Of a stretch of DNA of 6,852 nucleotides, positions 1-6,818 are shown piece by piece (the first letter of the stretch is position 1; every line of letters begins with the position of its first letter). Position numbers and translations under genes: made by a program. The notes below the pieces were generated by a model. It was given only the letters and a program-made list of their open reading frames with translations. It made no database searches and was not told where the DNA came from. The DNA comes from an uncultured Amaricoccus sp. (GTDB lineage Bacteria > Pseudomonadota > Alphaproteobacteria > Rhodobacterales > Rhodobacteraceae), in assembly GCF_937858865.1 (NCBI RefSeq), contig NZ_CALLYO010000235.1, forward strand, positions 1 to 6,852. Reading direction: 5' to 3'.

Positions 1-1
1 C

Positions 2-589
2 GCCTTCACCCGCTCGGACCCGGGGCGGAACCACGCCAACGTCGAGTTCCACGTCCAGCCCCTGAGCCTCGACGCCTTCGGCGAGCCGCTGCACCCCTTC
101 CCGGCGATCACGGCCAGCGTCTGCAACCTCAACCCGACGAGCCGCGGGCGGATCGACATCGCTAGCGGACGGGTTGGCGATGCGCCCTCGATCCGGCCGA
201 ACTATCTCTCGACGGCGGAGGACCGCAAGGTCGCGGCCGACAGCCTGCGGGTGGCGCGGCGGGTCTGCGCCCAGCCGGCGCTCGCCCGCTATGCGCCGGT
301 CGAGTGGAAGCCGGGGGCGGAGTACCGGACGGACGAGGAGCTGGCGCGGCTCGCGGGCGACATCGCGACGACGATCTTCCATCCGGTCGGGACGACGGCG
401 ATGGGGCGCGACGGCGACGAGGGGGCGGTGCTCGACCCGCGGATGCGGCTGCGCGACGGCCGCGGGGGGATCGTGGCCGGGCTGCGGGTGGTGGACGCCG
501 GCGCGATGCCGGTCATCGTCAGCGGCAACACCAACGCGCCGGTGCTGATGATGGCCGAGAAGGCGGCGCGCTGGATCGCGGCGGAGTGA
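2..589 (+). CDS. GMC-family FAD oxidoreductase (choline dehydrogenase-like), C-terminal part
   Basis: The left edge cuts this gene; 195 codons and the TGA stop remain. GMC enzymes are FAD-dependent and oxidise alcohols such as choline to aldehydes. The fragment is the C-terminal substrate and active-site domain (GMC_oxred_C). At fragment residues 126-135, FHPVGTTAMG holds the catalytic His (residue 127). LRVVDAGAMP (161-170) is the usual segment lining the flavin. SGNTNAPVLMMAEKAA (174-189) is the C-terminal signature that supplies the second active-site polar residue (Asn176 or Asn178). The FAD-binding Rossmann N-terminus is outside the window, so the substrate cannot be told; choline, glucose-type or other alcohols are all possible. 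The gene faces the vapBC module convergently. No damage is seen in the visible part. The family call is firm; the specific enzyme is not. Confidence 0.93.
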   Translation, partial: AFTRSDPGRNHANVEFHVQPLSLDAFGEPLHPFPAITASVCNLNPTSRGRIDIASGRVGDAPSIRPNYLSTAEDRKVAADSLRVARRVCAQPALARYAPVEWKPGAEYRTDEELARLAGDIATTIFHPVGTTAMGRDGDEGAVLDPRMRLRDGRGGIVAGLRVVDAGAMPVIVSGNTNAPVLMMAEKAARWIAAE

Positions 590-656
590 GCCTCGGGCGC
601 CGGGCTGCCTCCTGTACGGAGTGCCGCTCCAGAGAAAAGAGGGCAGCGCCCGAGCC

Positions 657-677
657 GGCGGGCGTGAAGCGCCCGCC
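657..677. terminator. GC-rich hairpin between convergent genes
   Basis: A perfect 8-bp stem, GGCGGGCG at 657-664 and CGCCCGCC at 670-677, encloses the loop TGAAG. It sits 68 bases after the GMC stop and 83 bases beyond the vapC stop on the other strand, so it could end transcription from both sides. No T-run follows on the + strand. On the - strand a TCTTTTCTCT stretch lies about 17 bases beyond the stem. A second small hairpin, AGGGC/GCCCT at 702-714, lies nearer to vapC. The terminator role is inferred from position and stem only. Confidence 0.4.
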
Positions 678-759
678 TGGGGCGGGGCGGGACAGTTGGG
701 GAGGGCGCGGCCCTTTCGGCGCCGGAAGCGCGCGCTCGCCTGGACGGGACGGCCTCCCC

Positions 760-1149
760 TTACCAGAGGCGGGCGACGCCGTAGCCGTCGAAGAGCGTCT
801 CGTTCGAGACCAGCAGGAGGCCGTGGCCGAGCGCCTGGGCGATCAGCATGCGGTCGAACGGATCGCGGTGCGGCCCGCCCAGCCGCCCGGCCCGCTCGGC
901 GTCGGAGAGGGTGATCGGGAGCTCCGCGAAGCCCTGGGCGACGACGCAGCCGCGCACGTCCCGCGCGACGGCCGCCGCGCCCGGCAGCTTGCCGAGCCGG
1001 TGCTTGGTCGCGATCTCCCAGGCCGAGGCGGCGCTGACCAGGACGGCCTGCGCCGGATCCTCCATCGCGGCCCGCGCCGGGGCCGAGAGCCGGGCGTCCC
1101 CGTCGAGCCACCAGAGCAGGGCATGCGTGTCGAGCAGCAGCGGGGCCAA
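760..1149 (-). CDS. vapC: VapC-family PIN-domain ribonuclease toxin
   Basis: This is a 129-residue PIN-domain protein, the usual size for VapC toxins. VapC toxins are Mg2+-dependent endoribonucleases that cleave tRNA or rRNA when the antitoxin is lost. PIN landmarks are present in order: LLLDTHALLWWL (first acidic residue, Asp7), SAWEIATKH (Glu45), and HRDPFDRMLIAQA (Asp96 and Asp99). Near the C-terminus, SNETLFDGYGV has Glu117 where relatives often carry Asp, so the acidic cluster is kept. The only suitable start in this frame is TTG at 1149, preceded by GGGAG about 10 bases upstream, inside the end of the antitoxin gene. Seven bases separate the two genes, so translation is probably coupled. 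All expected residues are present and the toxin looks active. Its RNA target cannot be read from the sequence. Confidence 0.9.
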   Translation of the reverse strand: MAPLLLDTHALLWWLDGDARLSAPARAAMEDPAQAVLVSAASAWEIATKHRLGKLPGAAAVARDVRGCVVAQGFAELPITLSDAERAGRLGGPHRDPFDRMLIAQALGHGLLLVSNETLFDGYGVARLW

Positions 1150-1156
1150 GGCGCCG

Positions 1157-1384
1157 TCACTCCCAGGCGGCGAGCTCGGATTCGGGCAGGGGCTCGAAGA
1201 AGGCGTCGTCGATGCGGGCGCGCCCGCGCATCGCGCCGAAGCGGCGCTGGGCCGGAACCGCGATGCGCAGCAGGCGGGCGACCGGCTTGCCGCCGCGGGC
1301 GAGGACGATCTCCTCCCCCGCCTCGGCCTCGGCGATCAGCCGGGAGAGATGCGTCTTCGCCTCGTGGATGTTGACGATCTTCAT
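1157..1384 (-). CDS. Phd/YefM-family antitoxin of the VapC pair
   Basis: A 75-residue protein begins MKIVNIHEAKTHLSRLI, the standard opening of the Phd/YefM DNA-binding fold, followed by EEIVLARGGKPVARL. The C-terminal half (about residues 48-75, FGAMRGRARIDDAFFEPLPE) fits the flexible segment that such antitoxins wrap around a VapC partner. ATG at 1384 is chosen because GGAGG ends 5 bases upstream; an in-frame GTG directly before it (1387) would sit only 2 bases from that site. The gene precedes the toxin, the usual order, so antitoxin is made first. By family precedent the complex represses its own promoter; candidate operator repeats lie at 1404-1436. It is often filed loosely as VapB, but the fold here is Phd/YefM rather than an AbrB or RHH type. 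Confidence 0.9.
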   Translation of the reverse strand: MKIVNIHEAKTHLSRLIAEAEAGEEIVLARGGKPVARLLRIAVPAQRRFGAMRGRARIDDAFFEPLPESELAAWE

Positions 1385-1403
1385 CACGGCCTCCCTGGGG
1401 ATT

Positions 1404-1439
1404 AGTCCATGACTTAGCTAACCTGCCGGCGCAGGTCAA
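1404..1439 (-). promoter_or_regulatory. Candidate promoter/operator of the toxin-antitoxin operon
   Basis: Reading the - strand, TTGACC (1439-1434) matches the -35 consensus at 5 of 6 positions. With a 17-base spacer, the -10 position would be TAAGTC (1416-1411), a poor match. Three inverted repeats are packed here: ACCTGC/GCAGGT (1421-1426 and 1431-1436, 4-base gap, covering the -35), the palindrome TTAGCTAA (1414-1421), and AGTC/GACT (1404-1407 and 1411-1414, 3-base gap). This layout suits autorepression by the antitoxin-toxin complex. The local sequence is more AT-rich than its surroundings. The promoter and operator roles are inferred. Confidence 0.35.
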
Positions 1440-1516
1440 TCCCCGGGCCGATCACGGGGTTGCCGCTTGACCTCCCGGGGGCGGCGGCACAGGGTCCGGC
1501 GCCGCAACCGCAAAGG

Positions 1517-2807
1517 ATGATGCCGCCCGTGCCGTCGACGCCGCCGCCCTTCGCCGCCTTCGAGTGGCAGATCGCCTGGCGCTACCTGCGCGCGCGGCGG
1601 CGCGAGGGCGGGATCTCGGTGATCGCCTGGTATGCGCTGGTCGGCGTGATGCTCGGGGTGGCGACGCTCATCGTGGTGCAGGCGGTCATGGTCGGCTTCC
1701 GCGAGGAGTTCACCGACCGCATCCTCGGCGCGAACGCGCATGTGACGGTCTACTATGCGACCGAGGCGGATGCGGACGGCGTGCCCTCGCGGCTGATCGC
1801 CGACTACGACGCGCTGGCGACGCGGCTCGCCGCGGTGCCGGGGGTGACGCATGCCGCGCCCCTGGTGCGCGGGCAGGTGATGATCTCGGCCAACGGCCGG
1901 GCGTCGGGGGTGGAGGTGATCGGCACCCGGCTCGCCGATCTCGAGACGGTGCCGCTCGTCGCCCACCCCGAGAGCGGGGCGGGCGATCTGGCGCGGCTCG
2001 ACGAGGGGGTGGCGATCGGCACCGGGGTGGCGCGCGACCTCGGCGTCGGGGTCGGCGACACGGTGACGCTGATCTCGCCCGAGGGGATGGACACCCCCTT
2101 CGGCACCCAGCCGCGGGTCAGCGACTACGAGGTGGTCTATGTCTTCGGCGTCGGTCGCTTCGACATCGACCGGACGCGGGTCTACATGCCGCTGGCCGGG
2201 GCGCAGAGCTTCTTCGACCGCGAGGAAGGCGCCGACGAGGTCGAGGTGATGCTCGACCGGCCGGCCCGGGTGGAGGAGATCGAGCCGGCGCTCGCCGCCG
2301 CGGCCGGGCCGCGGGCGGTGCTCTGGAGCTGGAAGGACGCCTCGGGGGCCTTCCTCTCGGCGCTCGACACCGAGCGGCGGGTGATGTTCATCATCCTGAG
2401 CCTCGTCGTGGTGATCGCCGCGCTCAACATCATCTCCGGCCTCGTCATGCTGGTGAAGAACAAGGGGCGCGACATCGGCATCCTGCGCACCATGGGGCTG
2501 ACCCGCGGCTCGATCATGCGGGTCTTCTTCCTCTGCGGCTCGCTGATCGGGGTGGTCGGCACGATGCTCGGCGTCCTCCTCGGCTGCCTCTTCGTCTACT
2601 TCATCCACGACATCCAGGCGGTGGTCGAATGGGTGGCGGGCGGCTCGGTCTGGAACCCCGAGATCCGCTACCTGACCGAGATCCCGGCGCGGCTCCGGCC
2701 CGGCGACGTGCTGGCGGTGACGGCGATGGCGCTCGGGCTCTCCTTCCTCATCACCCTCGTCCCGGCGCGCAACGCCGCGAAGCTCAACCCGGTCGAGGCG
2801 CTGCGCT

Positions 2808-2815
<8 letters not shown>
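1517..2815 (+). CDS. lolC: LolC/E-family lipoprotein-releasing permease
   Basis: This is the inner-membrane permease that, with the LolD ATPase, extracts outer-membrane lipoproteins from the inner membrane and passes them to periplasmic LolA. From ATG 1517 it has 432 residues, typical for the family. The order is a short cytoplasmic N-terminus ([18 protein letters not shown]), TM1 about 35-57, a large periplasmic domain about 60-285, and TM2-TM4 about 289-312, 335-363 and 398-416. The FtsX-type coupling segment [19 protein letters not shown] lies at about 314-332, and the C-terminus ends NPVEALRYE. Only one LolC/E gene is seen beside lolD, as in many alphaproteobacteria where a single LolF-like subunit is thought to form a homodimer. 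The start is uncertain: AAAGG touches ATG 1517 and lies 3 bases before ATG 1520; GTG 1529 and TTG 1460 are also in frame. The gene overlaps lolD by 8 bases. Confidence 0.93.
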
Positions 2816-3500
<685 letters not shown>

Positions 3501-3513
3501 GGGCGATTTCTTC

Positions 3514-3542
3514 TTGCCCGAGTCGCGTGGCGACAGTATCAA
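3514..3542 (+). promoter_or_regulatory. Candidate promoter of the FadL-like gene with an inverted repeat in its spacer
   Basis: TTGCCC (3514-3519) and TATCAA (3537-3542) each match the sigma-70 consensus at 4 of 6 positions and are exactly 17 bases apart. The spacer carries a perfect inverted repeat, GTCGC-GTG-GCGAC (3522-3534), placed where a repressor could block polymerase; it could equally be a small hairpin after lolD. The stretch 3537-3562 is the most AT-rich part of this gap. GGGC/GCCC (3501-3504 and 3516-3519) might form a weak terminator for lolCD. The AT dip and the position before a gene with a clear ribosome site (GAGGA, 3593-3597) support a promoter here. Confidence 0.4.
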
Positions 3543-3606
3543 TCCCTTTATGGTTGATTAACGAGCTGTCGGTGCAATCCAGAGGCGGCCGCGAGGACAG
3601 GCCTGA

Positions 3607-4761
3607 ATGAGATCCGCCCCGCTCGATGCCCTCCGCGCCGCTCCCCTCGTCGCCTGCGGCGTCGCCCTTTCCGCGCCGCTGACGCTGGCCGGCGGCATCG
3701 ACCAGTCGGGGCAGCCGGTCACGCTCCTCTTCCAGGAGGGCGACTATGCCGAGATCCGCTTCGGCTACTGGATGCCGACGATCCGCGCCCAGGGCGGGCC
3801 GGGGCATTCGACCGAGGACGCCTACGGCGACCAGCCGGACCTCGGCCTCGGCATCCGCAAGCAGTTCAGCGAGCGGTTCGCAGCGGCGCTCATCCTCGAC
3901 CAGCCTTACGGGGTGATCGTGGACTACGACCGCGACGATCCGGCCGGGGCCTTCGCCTATGCCGGCACGCACGCCGAGCCGCGGTCGTTCGGGGTGACCG
4001 GCCTCGCGCGCTATCTGGTCACGCCGCGCTGGAGCGTGCACGGCGGGCTGCGGGCGATCCGCTTCGGGGCCGAGGCCGACTTCCGCGGCTGGGGCTTCGG
4101 GCCGGTGCTCGACGGCTACAGCTGGACCGGGAGCGACGCCTGGGGCCTCGGCTACGTGCTGGGCGGCGCCTACGAGATCCCGGAGATCGCGCTCCGGGTG
4201 GCGGTCACCTACGGCTCGCGCACCGACATCACGCTCGACAGCAGGGAGACGCACCTCTTCGACCCGGCGACCGGCGGCTTCGGCACGCTCGACTCGGAGA
4301 CCGAGATCACCATGCCGCAGTCGGTCAACATCGACTTCCAGACCGGGGTGACGCCGAAGACCCTCGTCTACGGCTCGGTGCGCTGGGCGGACTGGGAGGG
4401 CTGGAGCGTGGCGCCCGAGGGCTACGTGGCGCTGACCGGGGAGCCGCTGGTCGAGTTCCAGCACGACACCTGGCGCTTCCAGCTCGGCGTCGGGCGGCAG
4501 CTGACTGAGCGGATCGCGGGCTCGCTGGAAGTCGCGCACGAGACGGCGACCGGCGACGTGCAGACGGCGCTGACGCCCTACGACGGCTATACCGCCTTCA
4601 CCGTGGGCGCGAGCTACCGGACCGACGCCGGGCTCAGCATCGCGGGCGGGGTGCAGTACGGCTTCCTCGGCGATGCCGACGTGGCGACGCCGACCGGGAC
4701 GGCGCGCTTCGAGGACAACTACGGGGTCGGGGTCGGGGTGCGGATCGGCTACAGCTTCTGA
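3607..4761 (+). CDS. OmpP1/FadL-family outer-membrane transport protein
   Basis: This 384-residue outer-membrane beta-barrel belongs to the family that moves hydrophobic compounds, such as long-chain fatty acids or aromatics, across the outer membrane. It starts at ATG 3607 with GAGGA 9 bases upstream. Residues 1-28 form a signal peptide with probable cleavage at TLA/GG, so the mature protein begins GGIDQSGQ, a typical FadL-type N-terminus. The rest alternates short beta strands rich in aromatic and glycine residues. MPQSVNIDFQTGV (236-248) and LVYGSVRWADWEGW (253-266) match conserved FadL stretches. The protein ends GYSF, with the terminal aromatic residue that BAM uses to recognise barrels. 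At 384 residues it is somewhat shorter than E. coli FadL. LVAC at residues 14-17 resembles a lipobox, but the hydrophobic run before it is too short to favour a lipoprotein. The substrate is unknown. Confidence 0.9.
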   Translation: MRSAPLDALRAAPLVACGVALSAPLTLAGGIDQSGQPVTLLFQEGDYAEIRFGYWMPTIRAQGGPGHSTEDAYGDQPDLGLGIRKQFSERFAAALILDQPYGVIVDYDRDDPAGAFAYAGTHAEPRSFGVTGLARYLVTPRWSVHGGLRAIRFGAEADFRGWGFGPVLDGYSWTGSDAWGLGYVLGGAYEIPEIALRVAVTYGSRTDITLDSRETHLFDPATGGFGTLDSETEITMPQSVNIDFQTGVTPKTLVYGSVRWADWEGWSVAPEGYVALTGEPLVEFQHDTWRFQLGVGRQLTERIAGSLEVAHETATGDVQTALTPYDGYTAFTVGASYRTDAGLSIAGGVQYGFLGDADVATPTGTARFEDNYGVGVGVRIGYSF

Positions 4762-4765
4762 CGAT

Positions 4766-4792
4766 CCCCCGCCGCCGTCCGCGGCCGCGGGG
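4766..4792. terminator. GC-rich hairpin between convergent fadL-like and yqgE genes
   Basis: Only 31 bases lie between the two convergent stop codons, and almost all can fold. One option is GCCGC (4771-4775) with GCGGC (4781-4785) around a 5-base loop. Another is CCCCGC (4767-4772) with GCGGGG (4787-4792). Either could slow polymerase from both directions. No T-run follows on either strand, so classical intrinsic termination is not certain. The role is inferred from position. Confidence 0.45.
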
Positions 4793-5365
4793 TCAGGCGC
4801 GGCCGCCCTCGGCGGAGAGCAGGTGGGGGTCGATCTGGATCGAGCGCAGCGCCCCGCCCCATTTCTCGCTGTCGCGCAGGCCGAAGACGAGCTCGGGGTC
4901 GGCCGGGGCGGTCAGCCAGCCGTTGGCCTGGATCTCGCTCTCGAGCTGGCCCGGCCCCCAGCCGGCATAGCCGAGCGCAAGGAGCGAGCGGGCCGGACCG
5001 GCGCCGCGCGCCATGTCCTGCAGGATGTCGACCGTCGCCGTCATGGCGAAGTCGGCGCTGACCGCAAGGCTCGAGTCCTGGACGGTGTATTCGGCCGAAT
5101 GCAGCACGAAGCCGCGGCCGTGCTCGACCGGACCGCCGAAGTGGACGCGGGCGCCGGTGAGATCGACGCTCGCGGGGATCTTCAGCTGGGCGAGCAGGTC
5201 GGCGAAGCTGAGCTCGGGCGCCGGCTTGTTGACGATGAGCCCCATCGCACCCTCGGCGGAATGGGCGCAGAGGAAGATCACCGAGCGATCGAAGCGCAGA
5301 TCGCCCATGCCGGGCATGGCGATCAGCAACTGGCCCTGCAGGAAGCTGGCTTCGCGCTCGATCAT
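4793..5365 (-). CDS. yqgE: YqgE/AlgH family protein (DUF179)
   Basis: This 190-residue protein has the family's usual length. The conserved blocks appear in order: FLQGQLLIAMPGMGDLRF (8-25), EGAMGLIVNKP (38-48), VHFGGPVEHGRGFVLHS (74-90) and LGYAGWGPGQLESEIQANGW (131-150). The family is a compact fold found across proteobacteria and in some other phyla; its biochemical role is unknown. The AlgH name comes from an alginate-regulation locus in Pseudomonas. The frame is open upstream to 5734, but ATG 5365 is chosen because conserved sequence begins just after it and it gives the normal length. No strong ribosome site precedes it. yqgE is often beside ruvX (yqgF) in gammaproteobacteria; here it is divergent from a secreted DsbD-N-like protein and convergent with the FadL-like gene. 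Confidence 0.93.
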   Translation of the reverse strand: MIEREASFLQGQLLIAMPGMGDLRFDRSVIFLCAHSAEGAMGLIVNKPAPELSFADLLAQLKIPASVDLTGARVHFGGPVEHGRGFVLHSAEYTVQDSSLAVSADFAMTATVDILQDMARGAGPARSLLALGYAGWGPGQLESEIQANGWLTAPADPELVFGLRDSEKWGGALRSIQIDPHLLSAEGGRA

Positions 5366-5393
5366 CGCCCGAAGATGGGCTGGTTCGGGAGCG

Positions 5394-5399
5394 ATTACA
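5394..5399 (-). promoter_or_regulatory. Candidate -10 box for yqgE
   Basis: On the - strand TGTAAT matches the TATAAT consensus at 5 of 6 positions and lies 28 bases before the yqgE ATG, within one of the few AT-containing patches of this gap. No good -35 hexamer is visible 16-18 bases further upstream (the sequence there is GC-only or nearly so). An activator-dependent or alternative-sigma promoter is possible, as is chance. Confidence 0.25.
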
Positions 5400-5471
5400 A
5401 GCGAGCCCGCCCCCTGCCGACCCCCTGCGCATCCCGGGGCGGCGGCACGCCGGCTCGCCGCAATGTGACTG

Positions 5472-5517
5472 TTGGCGCGGCAGGGTTCGCGGCTATGGTC
5501 CGGGACCCGGTCCGGAC
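5472..5517 (+). promoter_or_regulatory. Candidate promoter with overlapping repeats before the DsbD-N-like gene
   Basis: TTGGCG (5472-5477) and TATGGT (5494-5499) each match the sigma-70 hexamers at 4 of 6 positions with a 16-base spacer. Over the expected transcription start lie a direct repeat of GGTCCGG (5497-5503 and 5509-5515, 12-base period), an inverted repeat GGTCC-G-GGACC (5497-5507) and the palindrome GTCCGGAC (5510-5517). This could be a repressor site, but in DNA this GC-rich such repeats also arise by chance. Confidence 0.3.
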
Positions 5518-5531
5518 GTGCAGGCCCCCGC

Positions 5532-6383
5532 ATGAGTCCCCTTCCCCGCTCCCTCCGTCTCGCCGGCCTGGCCGCCGCCATGATCGCCGGCACGGCCGTT
5601 GGGCCTGGCGCGGCGGAGACTTCGGGCGGGGTGCCGGGGGCGGTCGAGGCGGTGACGCTGCTCGACGGCTGGCGCGAGGCGGACGGCAGCCGGATGGCCG
5701 GGATCGAGATCCGGCTCGGGCCGGGCTGGCACACCTACTGGCGCGCGCCGGGCAGCACCGGGATCGCGCCGATCTTCGACTGGTCGGGGTCGGGCAATCT
5801 CGCCTCGGTCGCGACCGACTGGCCGCGGCCGGTGCTCTTCGACAGCTTCGGCGTGCGCTCGATCGGCTATGCCGAGCGGGTGGTGCTGCCGGTGCGGCTG
5901 GTGCCGGCCGATCCGGCGGCGCCGCTCGAGGTCGGGCTTTCGCTCGACTTCGGGGTCTGCTCAGACATCTGCACGCTGGCCCAGGCGCGAATCGACGAGC
6001 GGATCGCCCCCGGGGCGCCGGAGGAGGGGCGGGCGCGCATCGAGGCGGCGCTGGCGGCGCGGGTCGAGAGCGCGGCCGAGGCCGGGGTGGCGCAGGTAAC
6101 CTGCGCGCTGCAGCCCGAGGGGCGCGGCTATGCGCTGACCGCGCGGGTGACCTTTGCCGAGGCCCCGCCGCCCGACGCCGTGGCGGTGCTGGAGGCGGGG
6201 CGGCCCGATATCTGGATCGGCGACGCCTCGAGCCGGACCGAGGGACGGACGCTGACCGCGCGCGCGCCGATCCAGGCCCCGCCGGGCATGGCCGGGCCGG
6301 TCCTGGAGCGGCAGGCGCTCCGGCTCACGCTGCTCGACGACGGCCGCGCGGTCGACATCCTCGGCTGCGACGCGCCCCGCTAG
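5532..6383 (+). CDS. Secreted DsbD/ScsB N-terminal-domain-like periplasmic protein
   Basis: This 283-residue exported protein resembles only the N-terminal periplasmic domain of DsbD/ScsB-type disulfide reductases. In those enzymes electrons pass from a membrane core to this domain and on to periplasmic partners; ScsB relatives act in copper resistance. A signal peptide spans residues 1-28 (cleavage likely GAA/ET). The block GWHTYWRAPGSTGIAP (66-81) followed by FDWSGSGNL and WPRP is typical of the family. DFGVCSDICTLAQ (139-151) holds a Cys143-x3-Cys147 pair, the probable redox site; Cys191 and Cys279 (ILGCDA) are two further cysteines. The membrane electron-transfer core and thioredoxin domain of full DsbD are absent, and no frameshift explains this, so it is a genuine stand-alone form. 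ATG 5532 is chosen over the upstream in-frame TTG 5472 because the signal peptide starts there; only a weak AGG precedes it. Confidence 0.82.
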   Translation: MSPLPRSLRLAGLAAAMIAGTAVGPGAAETSGGVPGAVEAVTLLDGWREADGSRMAGIEIRLGPGWHTYWRAPGSTGIAPIFDWSGSGNLASVATDWPRPVLFDSFGVRSIGYAERVVLPVRLVPADPAAPLEVGLSLDFGVCSDICTLAQARIDERIAPGAPEEGRARIEAALAARVESAAEAGVAQVTCALQPEGRGYALTARVTFAEAPPPDAVAVLEAGRPDIWIGDASSRTEGRTLTARAPIQAPPGMAGPVLERQALRLTLLDDGRAVDILGCDAPR

Positions 6384-6432
6384 GGTGGGTGCCCGCAAGC
6401 CGCCATGCGCCAGGAGCGGCCATCCAGGGGCT

Positions 6433-6459
6433 CAAGCATTGATTATTACGCGATGCTTG
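6433..6459. repeat. Inverted repeat CAAGCAT/ATGCTTG
   Basis: Seven-base arms CAAGCAT (6433-6439) and ATGCTTG (6453-6459) are perfect complements around a 13-base, AT-rich gap; a G-T and a G-C pair can extend the stem inward. It lies 49 bases past the stop of the DsbD-N-like gene, at the edge of the low-GC segment. It may be a terminator for that gene or a protein-binding site. No T-run follows. Confidence 0.4.
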
Positions 6460-6506
6460 CCAGGCCGTTTGACAACCTCGTCATGACTGCCCGAGCCACT
6501 CTTCTA

Positions 6507-6553
6507 GGCGGAGCTTTGAGTTCCGCCGAAGAGGCTTTCGACTTCGGCCGAAG
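6507..6553. repeat. Cluster of strong hairpins
   Basis: A 9-bp stem (GGCGGAGCT at 6507-6515, AGTTCCGCC at 6519-6527, one G-T pair) closes a 3-base loop. It overlaps a set of alternating hexamers, CCGAAG (6526-6531), CTTCGG (6542-6547) and CCGAAG (6548-6553), of which the last two form a perfect 12-base palindrome. The hexamers can pair in two mutually exclusive ways. The cluster lies 29-75 bases beyond the stop of the - strand ORF, where a terminator would be expected, but no T-run is present. A structured RNA or a recombination remnant is equally possible. Confidence 0.45.
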
Positions 6554-6581
6554 CAACAGCCACTCCCCCGCCAAGCTATTG

Positions 6582-6818
6582 CTACGCGGCGAAGCACTCC
6601 TCTAATGGAAGTTCCCCTGCAAGTCTAAAGGCCTTGATCATATCTCCCTTGGCGGCCTGTTGGGCATTCTTGCTTGCAGCGACAAGCGCGTGCGAGAAAG
6701 CCAGGTGTGCATGACCTGGATAGGTTTGGTTGCCAGCGTCCACGACGCAGATCGCTCGCGTGCCCTGACCATCCAGCAACTCGCGAAGCATCTGGCACTG
6801 AACAGACCAGCATCCCAT
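6582..6818 (-). CDS. Unrecognised short protein, possibly 5'-partial
   Basis: I do not recognise this protein. From ATG 6818 it has 78 residues, with a central stretch RAICVVDAGNQTYPGHAHLA, then an alanine/lysine-rich helix-like region and an acidic end (LPLEECFAA). No signal peptide or membrane helix is visible; three cysteines are scattered. GAAGG lies 10 bases before the ATG and the bases just before it are AT-rich, which suits a real start. However, the frame also stays open upstream to the window edge (6852), so this could be the C-terminal part of a longer protein. Codon use is clearly less GC-biased than in the genes to the left, in line with transfer. Hairpins at 6507-6553 follow its stop. 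It could still be a non-coding frame by chance. Confidence 0.4.
   Translation of the reverse strand: MGCWSVQCQMLRELLDGQGTRAICVVDAGNQTYPGHAHLAFSHALVAASKNAQQAAKGDMIKAFRLAGELPLEECFAA

Noticed and set aside
304..1374. 356-codon + strand open frame running through the GMC gene end and the toxin-antitoxin module
   Set aside because: Its translation is low-complexity Arg/Gly/Ala sequence without motifs. It overlaps two clear families in other frames; extreme GC removes stop codons from the shadow frames.
3646..3657. Lipobox-like LVAC at residues 14-17 of the FadL-like protein
   Set aside because: Only about six hydrophobic residues precede the Cys and the hydrophobic stretch continues beyond it to an AXA-like site at TLA/GG; FadL-family barrels normally use signal peptidase I.
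5366..5734. N-terminal extension of YqgE up to position 5734
   Set aside because: It would run antisense through the start and signal peptide of the divergent gene and add 123 residues with no family counterpart; ATG 5365 gives the normal length.
6469..6474. Perfect TTGACA hexamer on the + strand
   Set aside because: No acceptable -10 lies 16-18 bases downstream and no convincing + strand gene follows.
6405..6605. 66-codon + strand frame in the low-GC segment
   Set aside because: No clear ribosome site, no recognised sequence, and it runs through the hairpin cluster; it is better treated as non-coding.
6701..6719. Inverted repeat CCAGGT/ACCTGG with a 7-base gap
   Set aside because: It lies inside the - strand ORF and is short enough to be a by-product of the codons there; no regulatory role is supported.
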